From Bathymodiolus brooksi (taxonomy: Eukaryota > Mollusca > Bivalvia > Mytilida > Modiolidae): a stretch of DNA of 64,000 nucleotides. The stretch lies in contig OY804589.1 of the NCBI GenBank assembly GCA_963680875.1, forward strand, positions 29,800,962 to 29,864,961, given 5' to 3'. How positions within the stretch are numbered: the stretch's first letter is position 1; every line of letters begins with the position of its first letter. Shown in pieces: positions 13,349 through 28,165 of this stretch. The notes beneath the pieces were generated by a model, which saw only the letters and a program-made list of their open reading frames with translations, did not search any database and was not told the origin of the DNA. Position numbers and translations under genes: made by a program.

Positions 13349-16150
13349 CATTAAACAACAATCACTCATTCACTCCTAAACATGTGGTCCTGACATTAAA
13401 CAACGATCACTCATTCACACCTAGCCAGGTGGTCCTGGCATTAAACAACGATCACTCATTCACTCCTAGCCAGGTGGTTCTGACATTAAACAACAATCAC
13501 TCATTCACTCCTAGCCAGGTGGTCCTGACATTAAACAACAATCACTCATTCACTCCTAACCAGGTGGTCCTGACATTAAACAACAATCACTCATTCACTC
13601 CTAACCAGATGGTCCTGACATTAAACAACAATCACTCACTCACTCCTAGCCAGGTGGTCCTGACATTAAACAACAATCACTCATTCACTCCTAGCTAGGT
13701 GTTCCTTACATTAAACAACGATCACTCATTCACTCCTAACCAGGTGGTCCTGACATTAAACAACGATCACTCATTCACTACTAACCAGGTGGTCCTGACA
13801 TTAAACAACGATCACTCATTCACTCCTAACCAGGTGGTCCTGACATTAAACAACAATCACTCAATCACCCCTAACCAGTTGGTCCTGAAATTAAACAACG
13901 ATCACTCATTCACTCCTAACCAGGTGGTCCTGGGGCATTAAACAACAATCACTCATTCACTCCTAGCCAGGTGGTCCCGACATTAAACAAAGATCACTCA
14001 TTCACTCCTAACCAGGTGATCCTGAGGCATTAAACAACAATCACTCATTTACTCCTAGCCAGGTGGTCCTGACATTAAACAACAATCACTCATTTACTCC
14101 TAGCCAGGTGGTACTGACATTAAACAACGATCACTCATTCACTCCTAACCAAGTGGTCCTGAGGCTTTAAACAACAATCACCCATTCACTCCTAACCAGG
14201 TGGTCCTGACATTAAACAACGATCACTCATTCACTCCTAGCCAGGTGGACCTGACATTAAACAACAATTACTCATTCACTCCTAACCAGGTGGTCCTGAC
14301 TTTAAACAACAATTACTCATTCACTCCTAGCCAGGTGGTCCTGCCATTAAACAACGATCACTCATTCACTCCTAACCAGGTGGTCCTGAGGCATTAAACA
14401 ACAATAACTCATTCACACCTAACCAGGTGGTCCTGACATTAAACAACAATCACTCATTCACTCCTAACCAGGTGGTCCTGAGGCATTAAACAACAATCAC
14501 TCATTCACTCCTAAACAGGTGGTCCTGACATTAAACAACCATCACTCATTCACTCCTAGCCAGGTGGTCCTGACATTAAACAACAATCACTCATTCACTC
14601 CTAGCCAGGTGGTCCTGACATTAAACAACGATCACTCATTCACTCCTAACCAGGTGGTTCTGTCATTAAGAAACAATCACTCCTTCACTCCTAGCCAGGT
14701 GGTCCTGACGTTAAGCAACGATCACTCATTCACTCCTAACCAGGTGGTCCTGAAATTAAACAACAATCTCTCCTTCACTCCTAGCCAGGTGGTACTGACA
14801 TTAAACAACGATCACCCATTCACTCCTAAACAGGTGGTCCTGACATTAAACAACAATCACTCCTTCACTCCTAGCCAGGTGGTCCTGATATTAAACAACA
14901 ATCACTCATTCACTCCTAGCCAGGTGGTCCAGACATTAAACAACAATCACTCATTCACTCCTAGCCAGGTGGTCCTGACATTAAACAACAATCACTCGTT
15001 CACTCCTAGGCAGGTGGTCCTGACATTTAACAACAATCACTCATTCACTCCTAGTCAGGTGGTCCTGACATTAAACAGCAATCACTCATTCACTCCTAAC
15101 CAGGTGGTCCTGAGGCATTAAACAACAATCACTCATTCACTCCTAGCTAGGTGGTCCTGACATTAAACAACAATCACTCCTTCACTCCTAGCTAGGTGTT
15201 CCTGACATTAAACAACGATCACTCATTCACTCCTAACCAGGTGGTCCTGACATTAAACAACGATCACTCATTCACTCCTAACCAGGTGGTCCTGACATTA
15301 AACAACGATCACTCATTCACTCCTAACCAGGTGGTCCTGACATTAAACAACAATCACTCAATCACTCCTAACCAGGTGGTCCTGAAATTAAACAACGATC
15401 ACTCATTCACTCCTAGCCAGGTAATACTGACATTAAACAACGATCACTCATTCACTCCTAACCAGGTTGTCCTGACATTAAACAACCATCACTCATTCAC
15501 TCCTAGCTATGTGGTCCTTACATTGAACAACTATCACTCATTCACTCCTAACCAGGTGGTCCTGACATTAAACAACGATCACTCATTCACTCCTAACCAG
15601 GTGGTCCTGATATTAAACAACGACCACTCACTCACTCCTAGCCAGGTGGTCCTGACATTAAACAACGATCACTCATTCACTCCTAACCAGGTGGTCCTGA
15701 CATTAAACAACGATCACTCATTCACTCCTAACCAGGTGGTCCTGACATTAAACAACAATCACTCAATCACTCCTAACCAGGTGGTCCAGACATTAAACAA
15801 CAATCACTCATTCACTCCTAGCCAGGTGGTCCTGACATTAAACAACAATCACTCATTCACTCCTAGCCAGGTGGTCCTGGCATTAAACAACAATCACTCA
15901 ATCACTCCTAGCCAGGTGGTCTTGACATTAAACAACAATCACTCATTCACTCCTAACCAGGTGGTCCTGACATTAAACAACGATCACTCATTCACTCCTA
16001 GCCAGGTGGTCCTGACATTAAACAACAATCACTCATTCACTCCTAACCAGGTGGTTCTGACATTAAACAACGATCAATCATTCACTCCTAACCATGTGTT
16101 CCTGACATTAAACAACAATCACTCCTTCACTCCTAACCAGGTGGTCCTGA
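13349..16150 (+). repeat. Satellite interval between inserts 2 and 3
   Basis: The 2,802 bp equal 62 monomers of 45 plus 12 bp, matching the six 47-bp units I count (near 13,937, 14,026, 14,165, 14,393, 14,486 and 15,117). It includes the rare CTGGGGCATTAA and CTGAGGCTTTAA forms and CAATTACTCATTC monomers near 14,266. The interval is repeated with the same length at 25,174-27,975. Confidence 0.85.
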
Positions 16151-16340
16151 TAGTATTTGATTTGGTTGGTTGCTTGATGGCGTTTAGCGCCACTATCAAC
16201 AATATTTCAGATATATCGTGGAGGTCAGTTTTATTGGTAAAGGAAACAGGAGTACCTGTAGAAAAACACCCACGTAAGTAACTGATCAACTGAATGTAAC
16301 TTGTTCTCTCCATGATATAACTGAGAAATTGCTCAATTGG
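16151..16340 (+). mobile_element. 190-bp insert, copy 3
   Basis: Carries the CTGTAGAAA allele. Upstream monomers (GATCAATCATTC, then CCATGTGTTCCTG) and downstream monomers (CTAACCATGTGG, then TTCACTCCTAG) are those of copy 1, so about 1.8 kb around it is a duplicate of the copy 1 region. Confidence 0.75.
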
Positions 16341-17095
16341 CATTAAACAACAATCACTCATTCACTCCTAACCATGTGGTCCTGACATTAAACAACGATC
16401 ACTCATTCACTCCTAGCCAGGTGGTCCTGGCATTAAACAACGATCACTCATTCACTCCTAGCCAGGTGGTCCTGACATTAAACAACAATCACTCATTCAC
16501 TCCTAGCCAGGTGGTCCTGACATTAAACAACAATCACTCATTCACTCCTAACCAGGTGGTCCTGACATTAAACAACAATCACTCATTCACTCCTAACCAG
16601 ATGGTCCTGACATTAAACAACAATCACTCACTCACTCCTAGCCAGGTGGTCCTGACATTAAACAACAATCACTCATTCACTCCTAGCTAGGTGTTCCTTA
16701 CATTGAACAACTATCACTCATTCACTCCTAACCAGGTGGTCCTGACATTAAACAACGATCACTCATTCACTCCTAACCAGGTGGTCCTGATATTAAACAA
16801 CGACCACTCACTCACTCCTAGCCAGGTGGTCCTGACATTAAACAACGATCACTCATTCACTCCTAACCAGGTGGTCCTGACATTAAACAACGATCACTCA
16901 TTCACTCCTAACCAGGTGGTCCTGACATTAAACAACAATCACTCAATCACTCCTAACCAGGTGGTCCAGACATTAAACAACAATCACTCATTCACTCCTA
17001 GCCAGGTGGTCCTGACATTAAACAACAATCACTCAATCACTCCTAACCAGGTGGTCCAGACATTAAACAACAATCACTCATTCACTCCTAGCTAG

Positions 17096-20000
17096 GTGTT
17101 CCTGACATTAAACAACAATCACTCCTTCACTCCTAGCTAGGTGGTCCTTACATTAAACAACGAACACTCATTCACTCCTAATCAGGTGGTCCTGACATTA
17201 AACAACGATCACTCATTCACTCCTAGCCAGGTGGTCCAGACATTAAACAACAATCACTCATTCACTCCTAGCCAGGTGGTCCCGACATTAAACAACAATC
17301 ACTCATTCACTCCTAGCCAGGTGGTCCTGACATTAAACAACAATCACTCAATCACTCCTAACCAGGTGGTCCTGACATTAAACAACGATCACTCATTCAC
17401 TCCTAGCCAGGTGGTCCAGATATTAAACAACAATCACTCATTCACTCCTAGCCAGGTGGTCCTGACATTAAACAACAATCACTCGTTCACTCCTAGCCAG
17501 GTGGTCCTGATATTAAACAACAATCACTCATTCACTCCTAGCCATGTGGTCCTGACATTAAACAGCGATCACTCATTCACTCCTAACAAGGTGGTCCTGA
17601 GGCATTACACAACAATCACTCATTCACTCCTAGCTAGGTGGTCCCGACATTAAACAACGATCACTCATTCATTCCTAACCAGGTGATCCTGAGGTATTAA
17701 ACAACAATCACTCATTCACTCCTAGCCAGGTGGTCCTGACATTAAACAACAATCACTCATTCACTCCTAGCCAGGTGGTACTGACATTAAACAACGATCA
17801 CTCATTCACTCCTAACCAAGTGGTCCTGAGGCATTAAACAACAATCACTCATTCACTCCTAACCAGGTGGTCCTGACATTAAACAACGATCACTCATTCA
17901 CTCCTAGCCAGGTGGTCCTGACATTAAACAACAATCACTCATTCACTCCTAACCAGGTGGTCCTGACATTAAACAACAATCACTCATTCACTCCTAGCCA
18001 GGTGGTCCTGACATTAAACAACGATCACTCATTCACCCCTAACCAGGTGGTCCTGAGGCATTAAACAACAATCACTCATTCACTCCTTACCAGGTGGTCC
18101 TGACATTAAACAACAATCACTCATTCACTCCTAACCAGGTGGTCCTGAGGCATTAAACAACAATCACTCATTCACTCCTAAACAGGTGGTCCTGACATTA
18201 AACAACAATCACTCATTCACTCCTAACCAGGTGGTCCTGACATTAAACAACAATCACTCATTCACTCCTAACCAGGGCCTCCTGACATTAAACAACGATC
18301 ACTCCTTCACTCCTAGCCAGGTGGTCCTGACATTAAACAACGATCACTCATTCACTCCTAGCCAGGTGGTCCTGGCATTAAACAACGATCACTCATTCAC
18401 TCCTAGCCAGGTGGTCCTGACATTAAACAACAATCACTCATTCACTCCTAGCCAGGTGGTCCTGACATTAAACAACAATCACTCATTCACTCCTAACCAG
18501 ATGGTCCTGACATTAAACAACAATCACTCATTCACTCCTAGCCAGGTGGTCCTGACATTAAATAACAATCACTCATTCACTCCTAGCCAGGTGGTCCTGA
18601 CATTAAACAACGATCACTCATTCACTCCTAGCCAGGTGATCCTGACATTAAACAACAATCACTCATTCACTCCTAGCCAGGTGGTCCTGACATTAAACAA
18701 CGATCACTCATTCACTCCTAACCAGGTGGTCCTGAGGCATTAAACAACAATCACTCATTCACTCCTAACCAGGTGGTCCTGACATTAAATAACAATCACT
18801 CATTCACTCCTAACCAGGTGGTCCTGACATTAAACAACAATCACTCATTCACTCCTAACCATGTGATCCTGACATTAAACAACGATCACTCATTCACTCC
18901 TAGCCAGGTGGTCATGGCATTAAACAACGATCACTCATTCACTCCTAGCCAGGTGGTCCTGACATTAAACAACAATCACTCATTCACTCCTAGCCAGGTG
19001 GTCCTGACATTAAACAACAATCACTCATTCACTCCTAACCAGGTGGTCCTGACATTAAACAACAATCACTCATTCACTCCTAGCCAGGTGGTCCCGACAT
19101 TAAACAAAGATCACCCATTCACTCCTAACCAGGTGATCCTGAGGCATTAAACAACAATCACTCATTTACTCCTAGCCAGGTGGTCCTGACATTAAACAAC
19201 AATCACTCATTTACTCCTAGCCAGGTGGTACTGACATTAAACAACGATCACTCATTCACTCCTAACCATGTGGTCCTGAGGCATTAAACAACAATCACCC
19301 ATTCACTCCTAACCAGGTGGTCCTGACATTAAACAACGATCACTCATTCACTCCTAGCCAGGTGGACCTGACATTAAACAACAATTACTCATTCACTCCT
19401 AACCAGGTGGTCCTGACATTAAACAACAATCACTCATTCACTCCTAGCCAGGTGGTCCTGACATTAAACAACGATCACACATTCACTCCTAACCAGGTGG
19501 TCCTGAGGCATTAAACAACAATCACTCATTCACACCTAACCAAGTGGTCCTGACATTAAACAACAATCACTCATTCACTCCTAACCAGGTGGTCCTGAGG
19601 CATTAAACAACAATCACTCATTCACTCCAAAACAGGTGGTCCTGACATTAAACAACCATCACTCATTCACTCCTAGCCAGGTGGTCCTGACATTAAACAA
19701 CAATCACTCATTCACTCCTAGCCAGGTGGTCCTGACATTAAACAACGATCACTCATTCACTCATAACCAGGTGGTTCTGTCATTAAGAAACAATCACTCC
19801 TTCACTCCTAGCCAGGTGGTCCTGACATTAAGCAACGATCACTCATTCACTCCTAACCAGGTGGTCCTGACATTAAACAACAATCTCTCCTTCACTCCTA
19901 GCCAGGTGGTACTGACATTAAACAACGATCACCCATTCACTCCTAAACAGGTGTTCCTGACATTAAAGAACAATCACTCCTTCACTCCTAGCCAGGTGGT

Positions 20001-23000
20001 CCTGATATTAAACAACGATCACTCATTCACTCCTAGCCAGGTGGTCCAGACATTAAACAACAATCACTCATTCACTCCTAGCCAGGTGGTCCTGACATTA
20101 AACAACAATCACTCGTTCACTCCTAGCCAGGTGGTCCTGACATTTAACAACAATCACTCATTCACTCCTAGTCAGGTGGTCCTGACATTAAACAGCAATC
20201 ACTCATTCACTCCTAACCAGGTGGTCCTGAGGCATTAAACAACAATCACTCATTCACTCCTAGCCAGGTGGTCCCGACATTAAACAACGATCACTCATTC
20301 ACTCCTAACCAGGTGATCCTGAGGCATTAAACAACAATCACTCATTCACTCCTAGCCAGGTGGTCCTGACATTAAGCAACGATCACTCATTCACTCCTAG
20401 CCAGATGGTCCTGACATTAAACAACAATCACTCATTCACCCCTAACCAGGTGGTCCTGACATTAAACAACGATCACTCATTCACTCCTAGCCATGTGGTC
20501 CTTACATTAAACAACAATCACTCATTCACTCCTAGCCAGGTGGTCCTGACATTAAACAACGATCACTCATTCACTCCTAACCAGGTGGTCCTAAGGCATT
20601 AAACAACAATCACTCATTCACTCCAAACCAGGTGGTCCTGACATTAAACAACAATCACTCATTCACTCCTAACCAGGTGGTCCTGACATTAAACAACAAT
20701 CACTCATTCGCTCCTAACCAGATGGTCCTGACATTAAACAACAATCACTCCTTCACTCCTAACCATGTGGTCCAGACATTAAACAACGAACACTCATTCA
20801 CTCCTAGCCAGGTGGGCCTGGCATTAAACAACGATCACTCATTCACTCCTAGCCGGGTGGTCCTGACATTAAACAACAATCACTCATTCACTCCTAGCCA
20901 GGTGGTCCTGACATTAAACAACAATCACTCATTCACTCCTAACCAGATGTTCCTGACATTAAACAACAATCACTCATTCACTCCTAGCCAGGTGGTACTG
21001 ACATTAAAAAATAATCACTCATTCACTCCTAGCCAGGAGGTCCTGACATTAAACAACGATCACTCATTCACTCCTAGCCAGGTGGTCCTGACATTAAACA
21101 ACAATCACTCATTCACTCCTAGCCAGGTGGTCCTGACATTATACAACGATCACTCATTCACTCCTAACCAGGTGGTCCTGAGGCATTAAACAACAATCGC
21201 TCATTCACTCCTAACCAGGTGGTCCTGACATTAAACAACAATCACTCATTCACTCCTAACCAGGTGGTCCTGAGGCATTAAACAACAATCACTCATTCAC
21301 TCCTAAACAGGTGGTCCTGACATTAAACAACAATCACTCATTCACTCCTAGCCAGGTGGTACTGACATTAAACAACAATCACTCATTCACTCCTAGCCAG
21401 GTGGTCCTGGCATGAATCAACGATCACTCATTCACTCCTAGCCAGGTGGTCCTGACATTAAACAACAATCACTCATTCACTCCTAGCCAGGTGGTCCTGA
21501 CATTAAACAACAATCACTCATTCACTCCTAACCAGATGGTCCTGACATTAAACAACAATCACTCATTCACTCCTAGCCAGGTGGTCCTGACATTAAACAA
21601 CAATCACTCATTCACTCCTAGCTAGGTGGTCCTGACATTAAACAACAATCACTCCTTCACTCCTAGCTAGGTGGTCCTGACATTAAACAACGATCACTCA
21701 TTCACTCCTAACCAGGTGGTCCTGACATTAAACAACGATCACTCATTCACTCCTAACCAGGTGGTCCTGACATTAAACAACGATCACTCATTCACTCCTA
21801 ACCAGGTGGTCCTGACATTAAACAACAATCACCCAATCACTCCTAACCAGGTGGTCCTGATATTAAACAACGATCACTCATTCACTCCTAACCAGTTGGT
21901 CCTGAGGCATTAAACAACAATCACTCATTCACTCCTAACCAGGTGATCCTGAGGCATTAAACAACAATCACTCATTCACTCCTAGCCAGGTGGTCCTGAC
22001 ATTAAACAACAATCACTCATTCACTCCTAGCCAGGTGGTACTGACATTAAACAACAATCACTCATTCACTCCTAACCAGGTGGTCCTGACATTAAACAAC
22101 AATCACTCATTCACTCCTAGCCAGGTGGTCCTGACATTAAACAACGATCACTCATTCCCTCCTAACCAGGTGGTCCTGAGGCATTAAACAACGATAACTC
22201 ATTCACTCCTAACCAGGTGGTCCTGAGGCATTAAACAACAATCACTCATTCACTCCTAAACAGGTGGTCCTGACATTGAACAACAATCACTCATTCACTC
22301 CTAACCAGATGGTCCTGACATTAAACAACAATCACTCATTCACTCCTAGCCAGGTGGTCCTGACATTAAACAACGATCACTCATTCACTCCTAACCAGGT
22401 TGTCCTGACATTAAACAACCATCACTCATTCACTCCTAGCTAGGTGGTCCTTACATTGAACAACTATCACTCATTCACTCCTAACCAGGTGGTCCTGACA
22501 TTAAACAACGATCACTCATTCACTCCTAACCAGGTGGTCCTGATATTAAACAACGACCACTCACTCACTCCTAGCCTGGTGGTCCTGACATTAAACAACG
22601 ATCACTCATTCACTCCTAACCAGGTGGTCCTGACATTAAACAACGATCACTCATTCACTCCTAACCAGGTGGTCCTGACATTAAACAACAATCACTCAAT
22701 CACTCCTAACCAGGTGGTCCAGACATTAAACAACAATCACTCATTCACTCCTAGCCAGGTGGTCCTGACATTAAACAACAATCACTCATTCACTCCTAGC
22801 TAGGTGGTCCTGACATTAAACAACAATCACTCCTTCACTCCTAGCTAGGTGTTCCTGACATTAAACAACGATCACTCATTCACTCCTAACCAGGTGGTCC
22901 TGACATTAAACAACGATCACTCATTCACTCCTAACCAGGTGGTCCTGACATTAAACAACGATCACTCATTCACTCCTAACCAGGTGGTCCTGACGTTAAA

Positions 23001-23803
23001 CAACAATCACTCAATCACTCCTAACCAGGTGGTCCTGAAATTAAACAACGATCACTCATTCACTCCTAGCCAGGTAATACTGACATTAAACAACGATCAC
23101 TCATTCACTCCTAACCAGGTTGTCCTGACATTAAACAACCATCACTCATTCACTCCTAGCTATGTGGTCCTTACATTGAACAACTATCACTCATTCACTC
23201 CTAACCAGGTGGTCCTGACATTAAACAACGATCACTCATTCACTCCTAACCAGGTGGTCCTGATATTAAACAACGACCACTCACTCACTCCTAGCCAGGT
23301 GGTCCTGACATTAAACAACGATCACTCATTCACTCCTAACCAGGTGGTCCTGACATTAAACAACGATCACTCATTCACTCCTAACCAGGTGGTCCTGACA
23401 TTAAACAACAATCACTCAATCACTCCTAACCAGGTGGTCCAGACATTAAACAACAATCACTCATTCACTCCTAGCCAGGTGGTCCTGACATTAAACAACA
23501 ATCACTCATTCACTCCTAGCCAGGTGGTCCTGGCATTAAACAACAATCACTCAATCACTCCTAACCAGGTGGTCTTGACATTAAACAACAATCACTCATT
23601 CACTCCTAACCAGGTGGTCCTGACATTAAACAACGATCACTCATTCACTCCTAGCCAGGTGGTCCTGACATTAAACACCAATCACTCATTCACTCCTAAC
23701 CAGGTGGTTCTGACATTAAACAACGATCAATCATTCACTCCTAACCATGTGTTCCTGACATTAAACAACAATCACTCCTTCACTCCTAACCAGGTGGTCC
23801 TGA
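17096..23803 (+). repeat. Insert-free satellite between inserts 3 and 4
   Basis: This covers most of the 7,463-bp interval 16,341-23,803, which equals 165 x 45 + 38 and so predicts nineteen 47-bp units; I count nineteen. One of them, near 17,605, reads GAGGCATTACACAAC, losing the TAA so that the frame continues in a different phase for 51 bp. The same readthrough form is at 2,650 and 5,595. Nothing other than satellite is present. Confidence 0.85.
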
Positions 23804-23993
23804 TAGTATTTGATTTGGTTGGTTGCTTGATGGCGTTTAGCGCCACTATCAACAATATTTCAGATATATCGTGGAGGTCAGTTTTATTGGTAAAGGAAAC
23901 AGGAGTACCTGTAGAAAAACACCCACGTAAGTAACTGATCAACTGAATGTAACTTGTTCTCTCCATGATATAACTGAGAAATTGCTCAATTGG
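23804..23993 (+). mobile_element. 190-bp insert, copy 4
   Basis: Counterpart of copy 1 in the second 12-kb unit, with the same CTGTAGAAA allele and flanks. A private AACACCAATCAC monomer lies just upstream near 23,673, and a private CAATGATCAC follows at 24,092. Confidence 0.75.
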
Positions 23994-24983
23994 CATTAAA
24001 CAACAATCACTCATTCACTCCTAACCATGTGGTCCTGACATTAAACAACGATCACTCATTCACTCCTAGCCAGGTGGTCCTGGCATTAAACAATGATCAC
24101 TCATTCACTCCTAGCCAGGTGGTCCTGACATTAAACAACAATCACTCATTCACTCCTAGCCAGGTGGTCCTGACATTAAACAACAATCACTCATTCACTC
24201 CTAACCAGGTGGTCCTGACATTAAACAACAATCACTCATTCACTCCTAACCAGATGGTCCTGACATTAAACAACAATCACTCACTCACTCCTAGCCAGGT
24301 GGTCCTGACATTAAACAACAATCACTCATTCACTCCTAGCTAGGTGTTCCTTACATTGAACAACTATCACTCATTCACTCCTAACCAGGTGGTCCTGACA
24401 TTAAACAACGATCACTCATTCACTCCTAACCAGGTGGTCCTGATATTAAACAACGACCACTCACTCACTCCTAGCCAGGTGGTCCTGACATTAAACAACG
24501 ATCACTCATTCACTCCTAACCAGGTGGTCCTGACATTAAACAACGATCACTCATTCACTCCTAACCAGGTGGTCCTGACATTAAACAACAATCACTCAAT
24601 CACTCCTAACCAGGTGGTCCAGACATTAAACAACAATCACTCATTCACTCCTAGCCAGGTGGTCCTGACATTAAACAACAATCACGCATTCACTCCTAGC
24701 CAGGTGGTCCTGGCATTAAACAACAATCACTCAATCACTCCTAACCAGGTGGTCTTGACATTAAACAACAATCACTCATTCACTCCTAACCAGGTGGTCC
24801 TGACATTAAACAACGATCACTCATTCACTCCTAGCCAGGTGGTCCTGACATTAAACAACAATCACTCATTCACTCCTAACCAGGTGGTTCTGACATTAAA
24901 CAACGATCAATCATTCACTCCTAACCATGTGTTCCTGACATTAAACAACAATCACTCCTTCACTCCTAACCAGGTGGTCCTGA

Positions 24984-25173
24984 TAGTATTTGATTTGGTT
25001 GGTTGCTTGATGGCGTTTAGCGCCACTATCAACAATATTTCAGATATATCGTGGAGGTCAGTTTTATTGGTAAAGGAAACAGGAGTACCTGTGGAAAAAC
25101 ACCCACGTAAGTAACTGATCAACTGAATGTAACTTGTTCTCTCCATGATATAACTGAGAAATTGCTCAATTGG
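24984..25173 (+). mobile_element. 190-bp insert, copy 5
   Basis: Counterpart of copy 2: CTGTGGAAA allele, CTAAACATG and TTCACACCTAG downstream. It starts 1,180 bp after copy 4, the same spacing as copies 1-2. Confidence 0.75.
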
Positions 25174-27975
25174 CATTAAACAACAATCACTCATTCACTC
25201 CTAAACATGTGGTCCTGACATTAAACAACGATCACTCATTCACACCTAGCCAGGTGGTCCTGGCATTAAACAACGATCACTCATTCACTCCTAGCCAGGT
25301 GGTTCTGACATTAAACAACAATCACTCATTCACTCCTAGCCAGGTGGTCCTGACATTAAACAACAATCACTCATTCACTCCTAACCAGGTGGTCCTGACA
25401 TTAAACAACAATCACTCATTCACTCCTAACCAGATGGTCCTGACATTAAACAACAATCACTCACTCACTCCTAGCCAGGTGGTCCTGACATTAAACAACA
25501 ATCACTCATTCACTCCTAGCTAGGTGTTCCTTACATTAAACAACGATCACTCATTCACTCCTAACCAGGTGGTCCTGACATTAAACAACGATCACTCATT
25601 CACTACTAACCAGGTGGTCCTGACATTAAACAACGATCACTCATTCACTCCTAACCAGGTGGTCCTGACATTAAACAACAATCACTCAATCACCCCTAAC
25701 CAGTTGGTCCTGAAATTAAACAACGATCACTCATTCACTCCTAACCAGGTGGTCCTGGGGCATTAAACAACAATCACTCATTCACTCCTAGCCAGGTGGT
25801 CCCGACATTAAACAAAGATCACTCATTCACTCCTAACCAGGTGATCCTGAGGCATTAAACAACAATCACTCATTTACTCCTAGCCAGGTGGTCCTGACAT
25901 TAAACAACAATCACTCATTTACTCCTAGCCAGGTGGTACTGACATTAAACAACGATCACTCATTCACTCCTAACCAAGTGGTCCTGAGGCTTTAAACAAC
26001 AATCACCCATTCACTCCTAACCAGGTGGTCCTGACATTAAACAACGATCACTCATTCACTCCTAGCCAGGTGGACCTGACATTAAACAACAATTACTCAT
26101 TCACTCCTAACCAGGTGGTCCTGACATTAAACAACAATTACTCATTCACTCCTAGCCAGGTGGTCCTGCCATTAAACAACGATCACTCATTCACTCCTAA
26201 CCAGGTGGTCCTGAGGCATTAAACAACAATAACTCATTCACACCTAACCAGGTGGTCCTGACATTAAACAACAATCACTCATTCACTCCTAACCAGGTGG
26301 TCCTGAGGCATTAAACAACAATCACTCATTCACTCCTAAACAGGTGGTCCTGACATTAAACAACCATCACTCATTCACTCCTAGCCAGGTGGTCCTGACA
26401 TTAAACAACAATCACTCATTCACTCCTAGCCAGGTGGTCCTGACATTAAACAACCATCACTCATTCACTCCTAACCAGGTGGTTCTGTCATTAAGAAACA
26501 ATCACTCCTTCACTCCTAGCCAGGTGGTCCTGATATTAAGCAACGATCACTCATTCACTCCTAACCAGGTGGTCCTGACATTAAACAACAATCTCTCCTT
26601 CACTCCTAGCCAGGTGGTACTGACATTAAACAACGATCACCCATTCACTCCTAAACAGGTGGTCCTGACATTAAACAACAATCACTCCTTCACTCCTAGC
26701 CAGGTGGTCCTGATATTAAACAACGATCACTCATTCACTCCTAGCCAGGTGGTCCAGACATTAAAGAACAATCACTCATTCACTCCTAGCCAGGTGGTCC
26801 TGACATTAAACAACAATCACTCGTTCACTTCTAGGCAGGTGGTCCTGACATTTAACAACAATCACTCATTCACTCCTAGTCAGGTGGTCCTGACATTAAA
26901 CAGCAATCACTCATTCACTCCTAACCAGGTGGTCCTGAGGCATTAAACAACAATCACTCATTCACTCCTAGCTAGGTGGTCCTGACATTAAACAACAATC
27001 ACTCCTTCACTCCTAGCTAGGTGTTCCTGACATTAAACAACGATCACTCATTCACTCCTAACCAGGTGGTCCTGACATTAAACAACGATCACTCATTCAC
27101 TCCTAACCAGGTGGTCCTGACATTAAACAACGATCACTCATTCACTCCTAACCAGGTGGTCCTGACATTAAACAACAATCACTCAATCACTCCTAACCAG
27201 GTGGTCCTGAAATTAAACAACGATCACTCATTCACTCCTAGCCAGGTAATACTGACATTAAACAACGATCACTCATTCACTCCTAACCAGGTTGTCCTGA
27301 CATTAAACAACCATCACTCATTCACTCCTAGCTATGTGGTCCTTACATTGAACAACTATCACTCATTCACTCCTAACCAGGTGGTCCTGACATTAAACAA
27401 CGATCACTCATTCACTCCTAACCAGGTGGTCCTGATATTAAACAACGACCACTCACTCACTCCTAGCCAGGTGGTCCTGACATTAAACAACGATCACTCA
27501 TTCACTCCTAACCAGGTGGTCCTGACATTAAACAACGATCACTCATTCACTCCTAACCAGGTGGTCCTGACATTAAACAACAATCACTCAATCACTCCTA
27601 ACCAGGTGGTCCAGACATTAAACAACAATCACTCATTCACTCCTAGCCAGGTGGTCCTGACATTAAACAACAATCACTCATTCACTCCTAGCCAGGTGGT
27701 CCTGGCATTAAACAACAATCACTCAATCACTCCTAACCAGGTGGTCTTGACATTAAACAACAATCACTCATTCACTCCTAACCAGGTGGTCCTGACATTA
27801 AACAACGATCACTCATTCACTCCTAGCCAGGTGGTCCTGACATTAAACAACAATCACTCATTCACTCCTAACCAGGTGGTTCTGACATTAAACAACGATC
27901 AATCATTCACTCCTAACCATGTGTTCCTGACATTAAACAACAATCACTCCTTCACTCCTAACCAGGTGGTCCTGA

Positions 27976-28165
27976 TAGTATTTGATTTGGTTGGTTGCTT
28001 GATGGCGTTTAGCGCCACTATCAACAATATTTCAGATATATCGTGGAGGTCAGTTTTATTGGTAAAGGAAACAGGAGTACCTGTAGAAAAACACCCACGT
28101 AAGTAACTGATCAACTGAATGTAACTTGTTCTCTCCATGATATAACTGAGAAATTGCTCAATTGG
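27976..28165 (+). mobile_element. 190-bp insert, copy 6
   Basis: Counterpart of copy 3, with the CTGTAGAAA allele, 2,992 bp after copy 5. Its flanks match copies 1, 3 and 4. Confidence 0.75.

Larger units (their letters stand above)
5091..17095 (+). repeat. About 12-kb higher-order duplication, copy 1
   Basis: Landmarks recur in order about 12 kb downstream. The shift is 12,050 bp at 5,091, 12,005 through 5,862-6,768, 11,960 from 7,357 to 10,484, 11,735 at 11,114 and 11,825 from 12,165 to 16,691. Each change is a multiple of 45, so the copies differ by gain or loss of whole monomers plus scattered substitutions. This copy holds 190-bp inserts 1-3. Inside it, 11,114-12,900 is related to 15,196-17,050 with a shift of 4,172 bp for the shared insert region. 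Confidence 0.87.
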